Shown: in pieces, positions 33,401-39,412 of the stretch
Position numbering within the stretch: the first letter of the stretch is position 1
Layout: each line of letters begins with the position of its first letter
Source: Egicoccus sp. AB-alg6-2
Lineage (GTDB): Bacteria; Actinomycetota; Nitriliruptoria; Nitriliruptorales; Nitriliruptoraceae
Assembly: GCF_041821025.1 (NCBI RefSeq)
Contig: NZ_JBGUAY010000007.1
Location: forward strand, 215,890 to 279,889
Direction: 5' to 3'
Length of the DNA: 64,000 bases
The notes under the pieces: model-generated
What the model was told of the DNA's origin: nothing
Database searches by the model: none
What the model saw: the letters and a program-made list of their open reading frames with translations, nothing else
Made by a program: the position numbers and the translations under genes

Positions 33401-33751
33401 CTCGGCCGGGCGGGCGCTCCGTTGACGTGGATCGCGCCCGGTGACCTCGACGAGCATGTCGTCGATGCGCTCCCGTTCCTCCTCGAAGTCGGCCAGCACC
33501 AGGGCACGCTCGGGACCGTGCAGTTCCTTCCGGAGCCGGTCGATCGTGGACTGCACGTCCTGCCGCATCGCCTGGAGCGCTTCGGTCCACTCGTCGCGAT
33601 GGGAGACGAGGACGTCGCGTTCCGGGTCGGTGGCCAGGCCGTCGAGGTGGGCCTGGGCCAGGTCCCGGAAGTCGCCGAGGGTGACCGGCCGTGGTGCGCT
33701 GGTGGTCGTGATGGTCGTCTCTTTCGTGCCGTCTCGTCCGGCTTGGAGCAC
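30482..33751 (-). CDS. SNF2-family DEAD/DEAH-like helicase/translocase
   Basis: 1089 residues. An N-terminal half of about 570 residues without a named catalytic domain is followed by the two RecA-like lobes: DMGLGKTPTLLAHL (Walker A near residue 633), VLDEAQVIKNPTSETAQQLR (DEAQ box near 726), LTGTPIENGLGDLWALMDF, IFTHFATWGDRL, and DQARDRVWRIGQTRTVVAHR (motif VI near 1007). This is the bacterial SNF2/RapA-like class that moves on double-stranded DNA or displaces proteins. It has no nuclease domain and no restriction genes are near. The start (GTG 33751) is uncertain since no strong ribosome site is seen. It is coupled to the disordered gene downstream. Confidence 0.92.
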   Translation of the reverse strand: MLQAGRDGTKETTITTTSAPRPVTLGDFRDLAQAHLDGLATDPERDVLVSHRDEWTEALQAMRQDVQSTIDRLRKELHGPERALVLADFEEERERIDDMLVEVTGRDPRQRSARPAEREPEPPARPPVVGIAQLQLTWDRGDVVAWGGGFEAEFDDIESLRTRLKAVGAGSDVWGEHEPIKLPTGERVDAVAAPVRSSLGWLVSLNSTHDDEALGASVTWMGLTAALAVRLVAHGRMVPQLQKVGDAPANRSFFAVRWDATLIDHDELTALARSMPGAIAALDRRDPRAITRSIVATFVDAICREAAARVEVPAPPPQPRSASEVAEAVLGRLDGSTFEALHQQGSDIGKGLKTWAEGVTGAPKVGLTVQLDPPDDGDAWLLRTLTSAAGRKEEPVEAAMSRAKHERKESIKRELERLEGLYSPLARGKDTRRGQVILSQDEAWDLMAHTGSVLVAAGFDVRVPPLAKKKATPSLRVTSTGGHETAVGAQQLSSVRWSAVFDDVELTADDIQRLAQESRPLVKSHGKWVEVDHADLEAAAAALAERQNQTRLSGADMLRYALGLDGTALGHPVSVGGEGWAADLLRSAREIPTDPPTSPDGFEGELRSYQANALAWLAFLDSAGLGGCLALDMGLGKTPTLLAHLRLTREAGPALVIAPPAVVGNWASEAAKFVPELRVKVHHGVDRAERDAIAEVVADTDVLLTTYGTALRDVESLAGIAWNKVVLDEAQVIKNPTSETAQQLRRLEARNRIVLTGTPIENGLGDLWALMDFVNPGLVGDRATFVAQMQKASESGSTAESALKTLNGVLVFRRTKAEPVIAQELPDRIDALDHCPMTPEQIGLYQAVLDTLVAETAESEPGAPKKKGAVLAAITALKQICNHPVAYTGEDGELAGRSGKLTRLEEIVENVFEAGERMLIFTHFATWGDRLATHLSARTGLPIACYHGGLARGRRDKLVSDFQAGTGPGAMVLSLKAGGTGLNLTAASHVVLYDRWWNPAVEDQARDRVWRIGQTRTVVAHRLVCPGTVDERVEEVVSGKRQIADMVLPKSSSVDDLDSDQLRRALGLDKQALLTDETGLEIAGSGGRA

Positions 33752-34097
33752 TCGCGTCGGGTGGCACGTCGCTCGCTCACCGCCGTGCCGGCCCGAAGCA
33801 GGTCGGAAACGGGCGCTGGTCCCCGTGGCGGCGGGTCGGCCGCCGCGTCACGCCAGTCGTGGTCGACCGGCGATGCCACCGTGTCGGCGCCCCCGGGTGG
33901 GGACGCGGGCTCGGGATCGCGCTCATCCGTGTCGCTGCAGTGCGGCGAGCGGCGCGGGAGGAGCGGGATGGACTCCGGGCCGGGTCGCACCGGCGGTGAT
34001 GCGGTCCATCACCCCGGCGCGTGCCACCAGCCTACCGGGGATCACGCGGTAGCACAGGTATTGCGGGCGCCCGTTCGCCGAGGTGGCCCGGACATGC
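33752..34097. other. Gene-free stretch upstream of the SNF2 helicase
   Basis: About 350 bp that must include the helicase promoter and leader. Open frames here, such as the one from 33990 on the minus strand, are Pro/Arg-rich and lack ribosome sites, so I call none. I see no repeat or clear operator in it. Confidence 0.4.
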
Positions 34098-34129
34098 CGC
34101 AGGGCCGGTGGTTTCCCACCGGCCCTGCG
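34098..34129. terminator. Terminator hairpin after the two-helix membrane gene
   Basis: A 14-bp stem: CGCAGGGCCGGTGG (34098-34111), loop TTTC, CCACCGGCCCTGCG (34116-34129). It lies 39 bp downstream of the minus-strand membrane gene that ends at 34169 and so probably ends its transcript. Confidence 0.8.
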
Positions 34130-34168
34130 CTCGCCCCACCCCCTGGCGGGGAGCGTCGTACGTGTGTG

Positions 34169-34708
34169 TCAGAAGGCGACGGCGTCGCGGCGGAGCTTGA
34201 GGACGACCAGGCCCAGACCGATCAGGACGGTGCCGACCGCGAGGGCGAAGGCGGAGAAGGCGTAGGAGAGGATCCCCAGGCCGAGCACGGTGGTCAGTGC
34301 GGTGGCGTTGATCCAGCTCATGCGGGCGGCGTTTTCGACCATGACCGGTTCGCCGGCTTCGTCGAGGACGACGTCACCGTTTTCGTCGAGCTGGGGGATC
34401 ATGCGTTCCATCTCGGCGTAGCGCAGCCCTTCGGTGCGGTCGAGCTGGTGGTGGGTGATGATGTCGGACTGGGCCCACATCGACAGCGGTCCGCGGACGG
34501 GGACCTCGGCGAACACGGCGTCGTCTGGGGTGGTGATGTTCTCCACGGCGGCGGTGCGGTAGGTGTAGACCGCGCCGCCGATGCCGCCGATGGCGGAGAA
34601 GGCACCGACGATGATGGCGGCGATGGCGACGAGGGTGAACAGCCGGTTGGGGCGCAGTTGGAGTTCGACGGCGGGGGTGGTGACCGGGCGGGTCTGGGTG
34701 GCGCTCAT
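34169..34708 (-). CDS. Two-helix membrane protein, actinobacterial family of unknown function
   Basis: 179 residues from an ATG at 34708. Two membrane helices (about 24-49 and 140-172) frame a roughly 90-residue extracellular region containing NITTPDDAVFAEVPVRGPLS, AQSDIITHHQLDRTEGLRYAE and ARMSWINATALTT. This layout recurs in actinobacteria, where it is often mislabelled LigA ring-opening dioxygenase; no dioxygenase residues are present. The ribosome site AAAAGAG is placed inside a long hairpin (see the separate entry), so translation may be controlled. Function unknown. Confidence 0.8.
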   Translation of the reverse strand: MSATQTRPVTTPAVELQLRPNRLFTLVAIAAIIVGAFSAIGGIGGAVYTYRTAAVENITTPDDAVFAEVPVRGPLSMWAQSDIITHHQLDRTEGLRYAEMERMIPQLDENGDVVLDEAGEPVMVENAARMSWINATALTTVLGLGILSYAFSAFALAVGTVLIGLGLVVLKLRRDAVAF

Positions 34709-34715
34709 GGTGGAT

Positions 34716-34762
34716 CTCTTTTCTGGGTGGGCACCGTAGGTGGGTGGTGCCGTTGAAAAGAG
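34716..34762 (-). promoter_or_regulatory. Leader hairpin that covers the ribosome site of the 34708 gene
   Basis: On the minus strand, CTCTTTTC (34762-34755) pairs with GAAAAGAG (34723-34716), and inside it GGCACC pairs with GGTGCC (34751-34746 with 34735-34730) around a ten-base loop. The 3' arm GAAAAGAG ends eight bases before the ATG and is the apparent Shine-Dalgarno site, so the hairpin would hide it. The arms are A/T-rich against very GC-rich DNA, arguing that the structure is selected. It could be a riboregulator or thermosensor-like leader. Confidence 0.6.
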
Positions 34763-34900
34763 TGTCGTCGTGTCGGCGGGTGGGGTCGCCGGGCACAAGA
34801 CCCGTTTCGGCTGCCGCAGGTCCCCAACCCGCCGGGACCTTCGGACCGTGCTCCGGGACCGCGCCGGACCGTGCACACGGCTTCCGCGACACCTTTGGGC

Positions 34901-36508
34901 TCAGTGGGTGGCGCGCTTGACCTCGTACATGCGGCGGTCGGCGGCGCGGATCAGCTCCTGCGGCGTCTCACCGTCCGTCGGCCACGCGGCCGCGCCGAGG
35001 CTGATGCCGACGCTCACCTCGACGTCGGGGTTACCACCGGCCGCGTCGGGGATCCGCATGGGTCGGGCGACGGCCCGGGACGCCCGATCCACGGCAGCCT
35101 CGACGTCGAGTGCACCGGCCGGGGGATGCAGCAGCAGGACGAACTCGTCGCCGCCGATGCGGGCGACCACGTCTCCCTCGCGCAACTCCGACCGCAACCG
35201 GTCCGCCACGTGGCGGAGGACCTCGTCGCCGACCTGGTGCCCGTACTCGTCATTGATCGGTTTGAAGCCGTCGAGGTCGCCGTAGGCGATGGCGAAACCA
35301 CGGCCGTTCCGGCGGGCTCGCGCGATCGCCGTCCGCAACTCGCGATCGAAGGCCGCCCGGTTGAGCACGCCGGTGAGCGGATCGCGTTGGGACTCGGCGC
35401 GGAGCTCGGCCTCCAGCTCCAGTCGCTCGAGCGCACTGGCGGCGACGCGGGCGACCGCCTGAAGGGCCCGCTGCTCGTCGTCGGCAGCGCCACGCAGGTT
35501 GGAGAGCGCCGAGGTGGGCACCAGCCACCGGGTCCGACCACGCACCGTCATCGCTGCCGTCGTCTGGAGCGACGCGGGTGGTTCGTCCTCGATGGCGACG
35601 TCGTCGCACAGCAACAGGTCCGCGGCCGCCGACCGGGCATTGCGCTCGATCGTGTCGGCCGTGACGAGGTTCGGCAGCTCGGCGGCGAGGTCGAACAATC
35701 GGTCGGTACGCATCCGCGCGGCCGCCATGTTGCGGTACTCCCAGTACAGCAGGTGGAAGGCGATCGCCGTCGCCAATGCCAACCCGAAGGGCGCGGCTCC
35801 CCGGCGACCGATGATCGACAGCAGCGCACCGACCAGCGTGGAGACGCCGTACACGCCGGCGGCGGGGAAGAGGAACCGGACCAGCTGTGACCCGACCGGA
35901 GGCGCGGCGCCGTGCAGCCCCAGCAGCACCAGCAGACCGGCGTGATACAGGCCGATGCCGAGGTAGGCGCAGATGATGGCGACGGCCACCAGCAGCGGCG
36001 TGGCGTCGAGGAATCCGGCGACCGCGTGGAACAGCCCGACGACCGCGGCGTTGGACAGCGCGGTTCCGGCGGCGAAGTACCACCGGCGGTCGACGTCCCG
36101 GCGTGCCGTGACCAGCTCGTAGAGCGCAGCGGGGAGGGTCAGGGTCAGAAATGCCTCGGGGCCCGGCAGCACCAGCACGGCCATGACGAACACGGTCCCG
36201 TCGAGCACGTAGGCCGCGCGTGCGCGCCCGCTTCCGAGCACCAGCGGGAAGGCACTCACCACGACCGTGGCGACGAGCACCCCCAACAGGTGCCAGTGTG
36301 GGACGCGGTGCGGTCCGGTCCGGGCCAGCACGGCGCCGACGAGCACGGCGATGCCGCCGGCTGCGCTGCAGCCGACGACGAATCGCTTGACCCGGCGGTC
36401 CAGCGCGATGCCCTTCGGGAGTCCTGGTCGGTCCCGTCGGCACGGGGGGTCGCCGGTGAAGACGGGCCGAGCACCCCCCGCCCGTCCGCGGCGGATGTGA
36501 CGAACCAC
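34901..36508 (-). CDS. Membrane diguanylate cyclase (GGDEF)
   Basis: 535 residues. I start at a GTG at 36508 because GGGGAG lies eight bases upstream and the frame before it is not membrane-like. About eight membrane helices fill residues 35-270, followed by a short GAF-like linker and the GGDEF domain: DPLTGVLNRAAFDREL, YGDLDGFKPINDEYGH, RIGGDEFVLLL (signature near 451) and VSVGISLGAAAWP. The product-inhibition site RxxD is present as REGD five residues before GGDEF. So it should make c-di-GMP from GTP in response to a membrane or ligand signal, with feedback control. No EAL domain. Divergent from the membrane gene at 36577. Confidence 0.92.
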   Translation of the reverse strand: MVRHIRRGRAGGARPVFTGDPPCRRDRPGLPKGIALDRRVKRFVVGCSAAGGIAVLVGAVLARTGPHRVPHWHLLGVLVATVVVSAFPLVLGSGRARAAYVLDGTVFVMAVLVLPGPEAFLTLTLPAALYELVTARRDVDRRWYFAAGTALSNAAVVGLFHAVAGFLDATPLLVAVAIICAYLGIGLYHAGLLVLLGLHGAAPPVGSQLVRFLFPAAGVYGVSTLVGALLSIIGRRGAAPFGLALATAIAFHLLYWEYRNMAAARMRTDRLFDLAAELPNLVTADTIERNARSAAADLLLCDDVAIEDEPPASLQTTAAMTVRGRTRWLVPTSALSNLRGAADDEQRALQAVARVAASALERLELEAELRAESQRDPLTGVLNRAAFDRELRTAIARARRNGRGFAIAYGDLDGFKPINDEYGHQVGDEVLRHVADRLRSELREGDVVARIGGDEFVLLLHPPAGALDVEAAVDRASRAVARPMRIPDAAGGNPDVEVSVGISLGAAAWPTDGETPQELIRAADRRMYEVKRATH

Positions 36509-36576
36509 TGGACGAGCTCCCCACCAGAGGAGCAGACTGCCGTCTGAGGGGTCGGGGGTCGACCGGGGAGGGTCGT

Positions 36577-37248
36577 ATGAGCCTGTACGGGTTCGCATTG
36601 TTCGTGCACGTGGTGTTCGCGATCCTGCTCGTCGGCGGGAGCGCGTTCGCGCACCTGACCGTCGGGCTCATGCCTCGCGCGCGAACCGTCGACGGCCTGC
36701 GGGCGCACGTCGGCTGGCTGCGGGTGATGGTCAAGGCTTCCGGACCGTTCGCCGGCGTGGTGCTCGTCGCCGGCCTCTACCTCGCCTTCGCCGGGAACTG
36801 GTGGGGCCACGGGTGGCCGGTCGTCTCGCTCGTGCTGTTCGCCATGGCGGGTGGGGCGGCGACCGTGATCGTGGATCCTGCCGTCGGACGCCTGTACGCC
36901 GCACTCGAGAACGCGACCGACGGTCCGGTTCCGGCCGATGTGCGGGCGGCGACCGTCGACACGACGCTCACGCGCGCGACCTGGGTCCTCGGCGGCGCCG
37001 ATCTGGCGATCGTGTTCCTGATGACCAACAAGCCCGGGTGGGCGGGCGCGCTGGCCATCGGGGCGGTCGGCCTCGCGCTGGGCGCGCTGGTGGGCGAATC
37101 GCAGCTGCGCCGTCACCACCGGGTCCTGGCCGACGCGCTGGTGGCCGACGCCGCGGTCGCCGACGTGGCGCTCGCCAGCACGGTCGGCTCCGACAGCCCG
37201 GTCGAGGCGACCATCGCCCCACCACCGACGCCCGAACCGACTGCCTGA
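36577..37248 (+). CDS. Four-helix membrane protein (DUF2269-like)
   Basis: 223 residues from an ATG at 36577 with GGGAGGG upstream. It has four membrane helices: about 4-28, 52-70, 78-96 and 147-170. It starts MSLYGFALFVHVVFAILLVG, with the His near residue 11 typical of DUF2269-type proteins. The C-terminal 50 residues are Ala/Val-rich, soluble and end in Pro-rich sequence. Function is unknown. It faces away from the diguanylate cyclase across 68 bp. Confidence 0.72.
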   Translation: MSLYGFALFVHVVFAILLVGGSAFAHLTVGLMPRARTVDGLRAHVGWLRVMVKASGPFAGVVLVAGLYLAFAGNWWGHGWPVVSLVLFAMAGGAATVIVDPAVGRLYAALENATDGPVPADVRAATVDTTLTRATWVLGGADLAIVFLMTNKPGWAGALAIGAVGLALGALVGESQLRRHHRVLADALVADAAVADVALASTVGSDSPVEATIAPPPTPEPTA

Positions 37249-37270
37249 GCGCGACGCCCGTGAAGGGCGG

Positions 37271-37295
37271 TCCGCGGAGCACCCCTCGCCGCGGA
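37271..37295. terminator. Weak terminator-like hairpin between converging genes
   Basis: TCCGCGG (37271-37277) and CCGCGGA (37289-37295) form a 7-bp stem with an 11-base loop between the stops of the membrane gene and the aldo/keto reductase. Confidence 0.45.
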
Positions 37296-37298
37296 AGC

Positions 37299-38246
37299 TC
37301 AGCCCTGCCGCGGGGTCGGGGCGATGCGGTCGAGTTCCTCGAGGTCGTCGTCCGAGGGCTGCCACGCGGTCGCGGCCACGTTGGCGGCGATCTGCTCGGG
37401 CCGGGTCGCGCCGGCGATGACCGAACCGACAGCCGGTTGTGCGGCGAGGCCGCCGAGGGCGACGTCCAGCAGGCCGACGCCACGGTCGGCGGCATAGGAC
37501 TCGAGCCGCTCGACCACCTCGAACCGCTCGTCGGTGAGCCACCGGTCGGCGCGCGGCGAGCCGTGCAGGCGCGAGCCCTCGGGCGCTTCCTGGCCGCGGC
37601 GATACTTGCCCGTCAGCACGCCGCTCGCGAGCGGGAAGTAGGGCAGCATGCCGACGCCGAAGTGCTCGCACGCCGGAATCACCTCGGCCTCGACCTCGCG
37701 CTCGAGCAGGCTGTAGTGGTTCTGCGCGCTGATGAAACGCTTGAGGCCGGCCGAGTCGGCCGTCCAGGCGGCGTCGGCGACCTGCCACCCCGCGAAGTTC
37801 GAGGAGCCGAGATAGCGGACCTTGCCCTCGTGGACCAGTTCGGTCAGCGCCCCGAGCGTCTCCTCGATCGGCGTCCGGGGATCGGGTGCGTGGATCTGGT
37901 ACAGGTCGATGTGATCGGTCCGCAGGCGCCGCAGTGACGACTCGACCGCACGTCGGATGTAGGACCGCGAGCTGCGTGCCTGCCAATCGGGACCGTTGTG
38001 GTCGACGGCCATGCCGAACTTGGTGGCGAGCACCACCTCGTCGCGGTGCCCCTGCAGGATCTCGCCGAGGTGCAGCTCCGAGTCGCCGTAGACGTCGGCG
38101 GTGTCGAACAGCGTGATGCCGGCGTCCAGTGCGGCCTCGACGACGGCGCGCGAGCCTTCGAGGTCCAGGCGCCGGCCGAAGTTGTTGCAGCCCAGGCCGG
38201 CGACCGAGACCACCAGGCCCGAGTCTCCCAGTCGGCGGTACTCCAT
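37299..38246 (-). CDS. Aldo/keto reductase
   Basis: 315 residues from an ATG at 38246. It reads MEYRRLGDSGLVVSVAGLGC, then ITLFDTADVYGDSE with Asp and Tyr, VLATKFGMAVD with Lys, IDLYQIHAPDP with His, YLGSSNFAGWQV and SVIAGATRPEQIAANVAA for NADPH. The AKR group is the same as the one at 19171, with which it shares the overall layout; sequence similarity is only moderate. Cytosolic; substrate unknown. It is divergent from the LLM flavoenzyme. Confidence 0.92.
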   Translation of the reverse strand: MEYRRLGDSGLVVSVAGLGCNNFGRRLDLEGSRAVVEAALDAGITLFDTADVYGDSELHLGEILQGHRDEVVLATKFGMAVDHNGPDWQARSSRSYIRRAVESSLRRLRTDHIDLYQIHAPDPRTPIEETLGALTELVHEGKVRYLGSSNFAGWQVADAAWTADSAGLKRFISAQNHYSLLEREVEAEVIPACEHFGVGMLPYFPLASGVLTGKYRRGQEAPEGSRLHGSPRADRWLTDERFEVVERLESYAADRGVGLLDVALGGLAAQPAVGSVIAGATRPEQIAANVAATAWQPSDDDLEELDRIAPTPRQG

Positions 38247-38396
38247 CGTGTGACTCCTGGTTCGCGACGTCGCGGGGGCGGTGGGACCCTAATGCCCGGT
38301 GGCGCCCGTCGCGGGGGCCGGCTCCGGCGGCTTGGATGGGAGCCCGGCGGACGCAGCAACCGGCACGCGGTCGAGCCGCCGGGGAGGAGCGACGTC

Positions 38397-39323
38397 GTGC
38401 GGGTCAACCTGATGATCGAGGGCCAGGAGAGCGTGAGCTGGCCGCAGTGGCAGACCTTGGCCCAGGCCGCCGAGGACGCGGGGCTCGAGGGTCTGTTCCG
38501 ATCGGATCACTACCAGTCGGTGCAAAACCGCACCGAGCGCAGCGCGCTGGATGCCTGGGGCACCATCACCGGACTGGCCGTGCTGACCTCGCGGTTGCGT
38601 CTGGGCACCATGGTGTCGCCGGCGTCGTTCCGCCATCCGTCGGTCCTGGCGAAGAACGTCGTCACGGCCGACCACGTCTCCGACGGCCGCGTGGAGCTGG
38701 GCCTGGGCGCCGGGTGGCACGAGCTCGAACACCGCACCTACGGCTTCGACTCCCACGAGGTCGGCACCCGCTACGACGTGTTCGCCGAGCAGCTCGAGAT
38801 CATCCGACGCCAGTTCGAGGAGGAACGGTTCGACTTCCGCGGCGCGCACTACACGCTGACGGACTGCGAGGCCCGCCCGAAACCCGTGCAGCAGCGCCTG
38901 CCGATCATCCTCGGCGGCCGTGCCGGACCACGCGCCGTCGCCCTCGCCGCCCGCTTCGCCGACGAGTACAACACCGTCTACCCCACGCTGGCGCAGGTCC
39001 GGACGCGGCGGCGCAATGTCGTCCGGGCCTGCGAGGAAGTCGGCCGCGACCCGATCCGCTTCTCGATCATGACCGGATGCGTGATCGGTGACGACGAGGC
39101 GGACGTCCGCGAGCGGGCCGCGCGGCTGCACGCCGCCAGCGGCAGTGACGTGCCCCTGGACACCTGGGTCGCGGACCGGCGTGACGTGTTCGTCATGGGC
39201 ACGGTCGAGCAGGTCGGCGAACGTCTACGCGAACTCGAGGACGCCGGCGTCGAGCGCGTCTACCTGCAGCATCTGCTGCACGACGACCTCGACGCCGTCG
39301 GCTGCATGGGGCGGCTCACCTGA
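38397..39323 (+). CDS. LLM-class F420-dependent oxidoreductase
   Basis: 308 residues from a GTG at 38397 with GGGGAGGAG upstream. A bacterial-luciferase-like TIM barrel: AAEDAGLEGLFRSDHY, GLAVLTSRLRLGTMVSP, ELGLGAGWHELEHRTYGF, FEEERFDFRGAHYTL, PIILGGRAGPRAVALAARFADEYN and the C-terminal MGTVEQVGERLREL. The F420 rather than FMN type is inferred from these segments as in actinobacterial families. The substrate is not indicated. Its stop lies in the first unit of a 15-bp tandem repeat that leads into the debranching enzyme. Confidence 0.9.
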   Translation: MRVNLMIEGQESVSWPQWQTLAQAAEDAGLEGLFRSDHYQSVQNRTERSALDAWGTITGLAVLTSRLRLGTMVSPASFRHPSVLAKNVVTADHVSDGRVELGLGAGWHELEHRTYGFDSHEVGTRYDVFAEQLEIIRRQFEEERFDFRGAHYTLTDCEARPKPVQQRLPIILGGRAGPRAVALAARFADEYNTVYPTLAQVRTRRRNVVRACEEVGRDPIRFSIMTGCVIGDDEADVRERAARLHAASGSDVPLDTWVADRRDVFVMGTVEQVGERLRELEDAGVERVYLQHLLHDDLDAVGCMGRLT

Positions 39324-39370
39324 ACGCGGCTCACCTGAACGCGGCTCGCCTGGACGCGGCTCAGCTGACC
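39311..39370 (+). repeat. Tandem 15-bp repeat, four units, across the LLM stop
   Basis: GCGGCTCACCTGAAC occurs exactly at 39311-39325 and 39326-39340, then with changes at 39341-39355 (GCGGCTCGCCTGGAC) and 39356-39370 (GCGGCTCAGCTGACC). The first unit contains the TGA of the LLM gene. In the debranching-enzyme frame it would encode repeated AAHLN-like pentapeptides. Slippage duplication is likely. Confidence 0.85.
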
Positions 39371-39412
39371 GCGGCGGACCGCACCGACGTCCGCGCCCGC
39401 CGGGCGCACTTC

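Noticed and set aside
33343..33990. 215-residue open frame upstream of the SNF2 gene
   Set aside because: Pro/Arg/Ser-rich, no ribosome site and largely overlapping the helicase in another frame.
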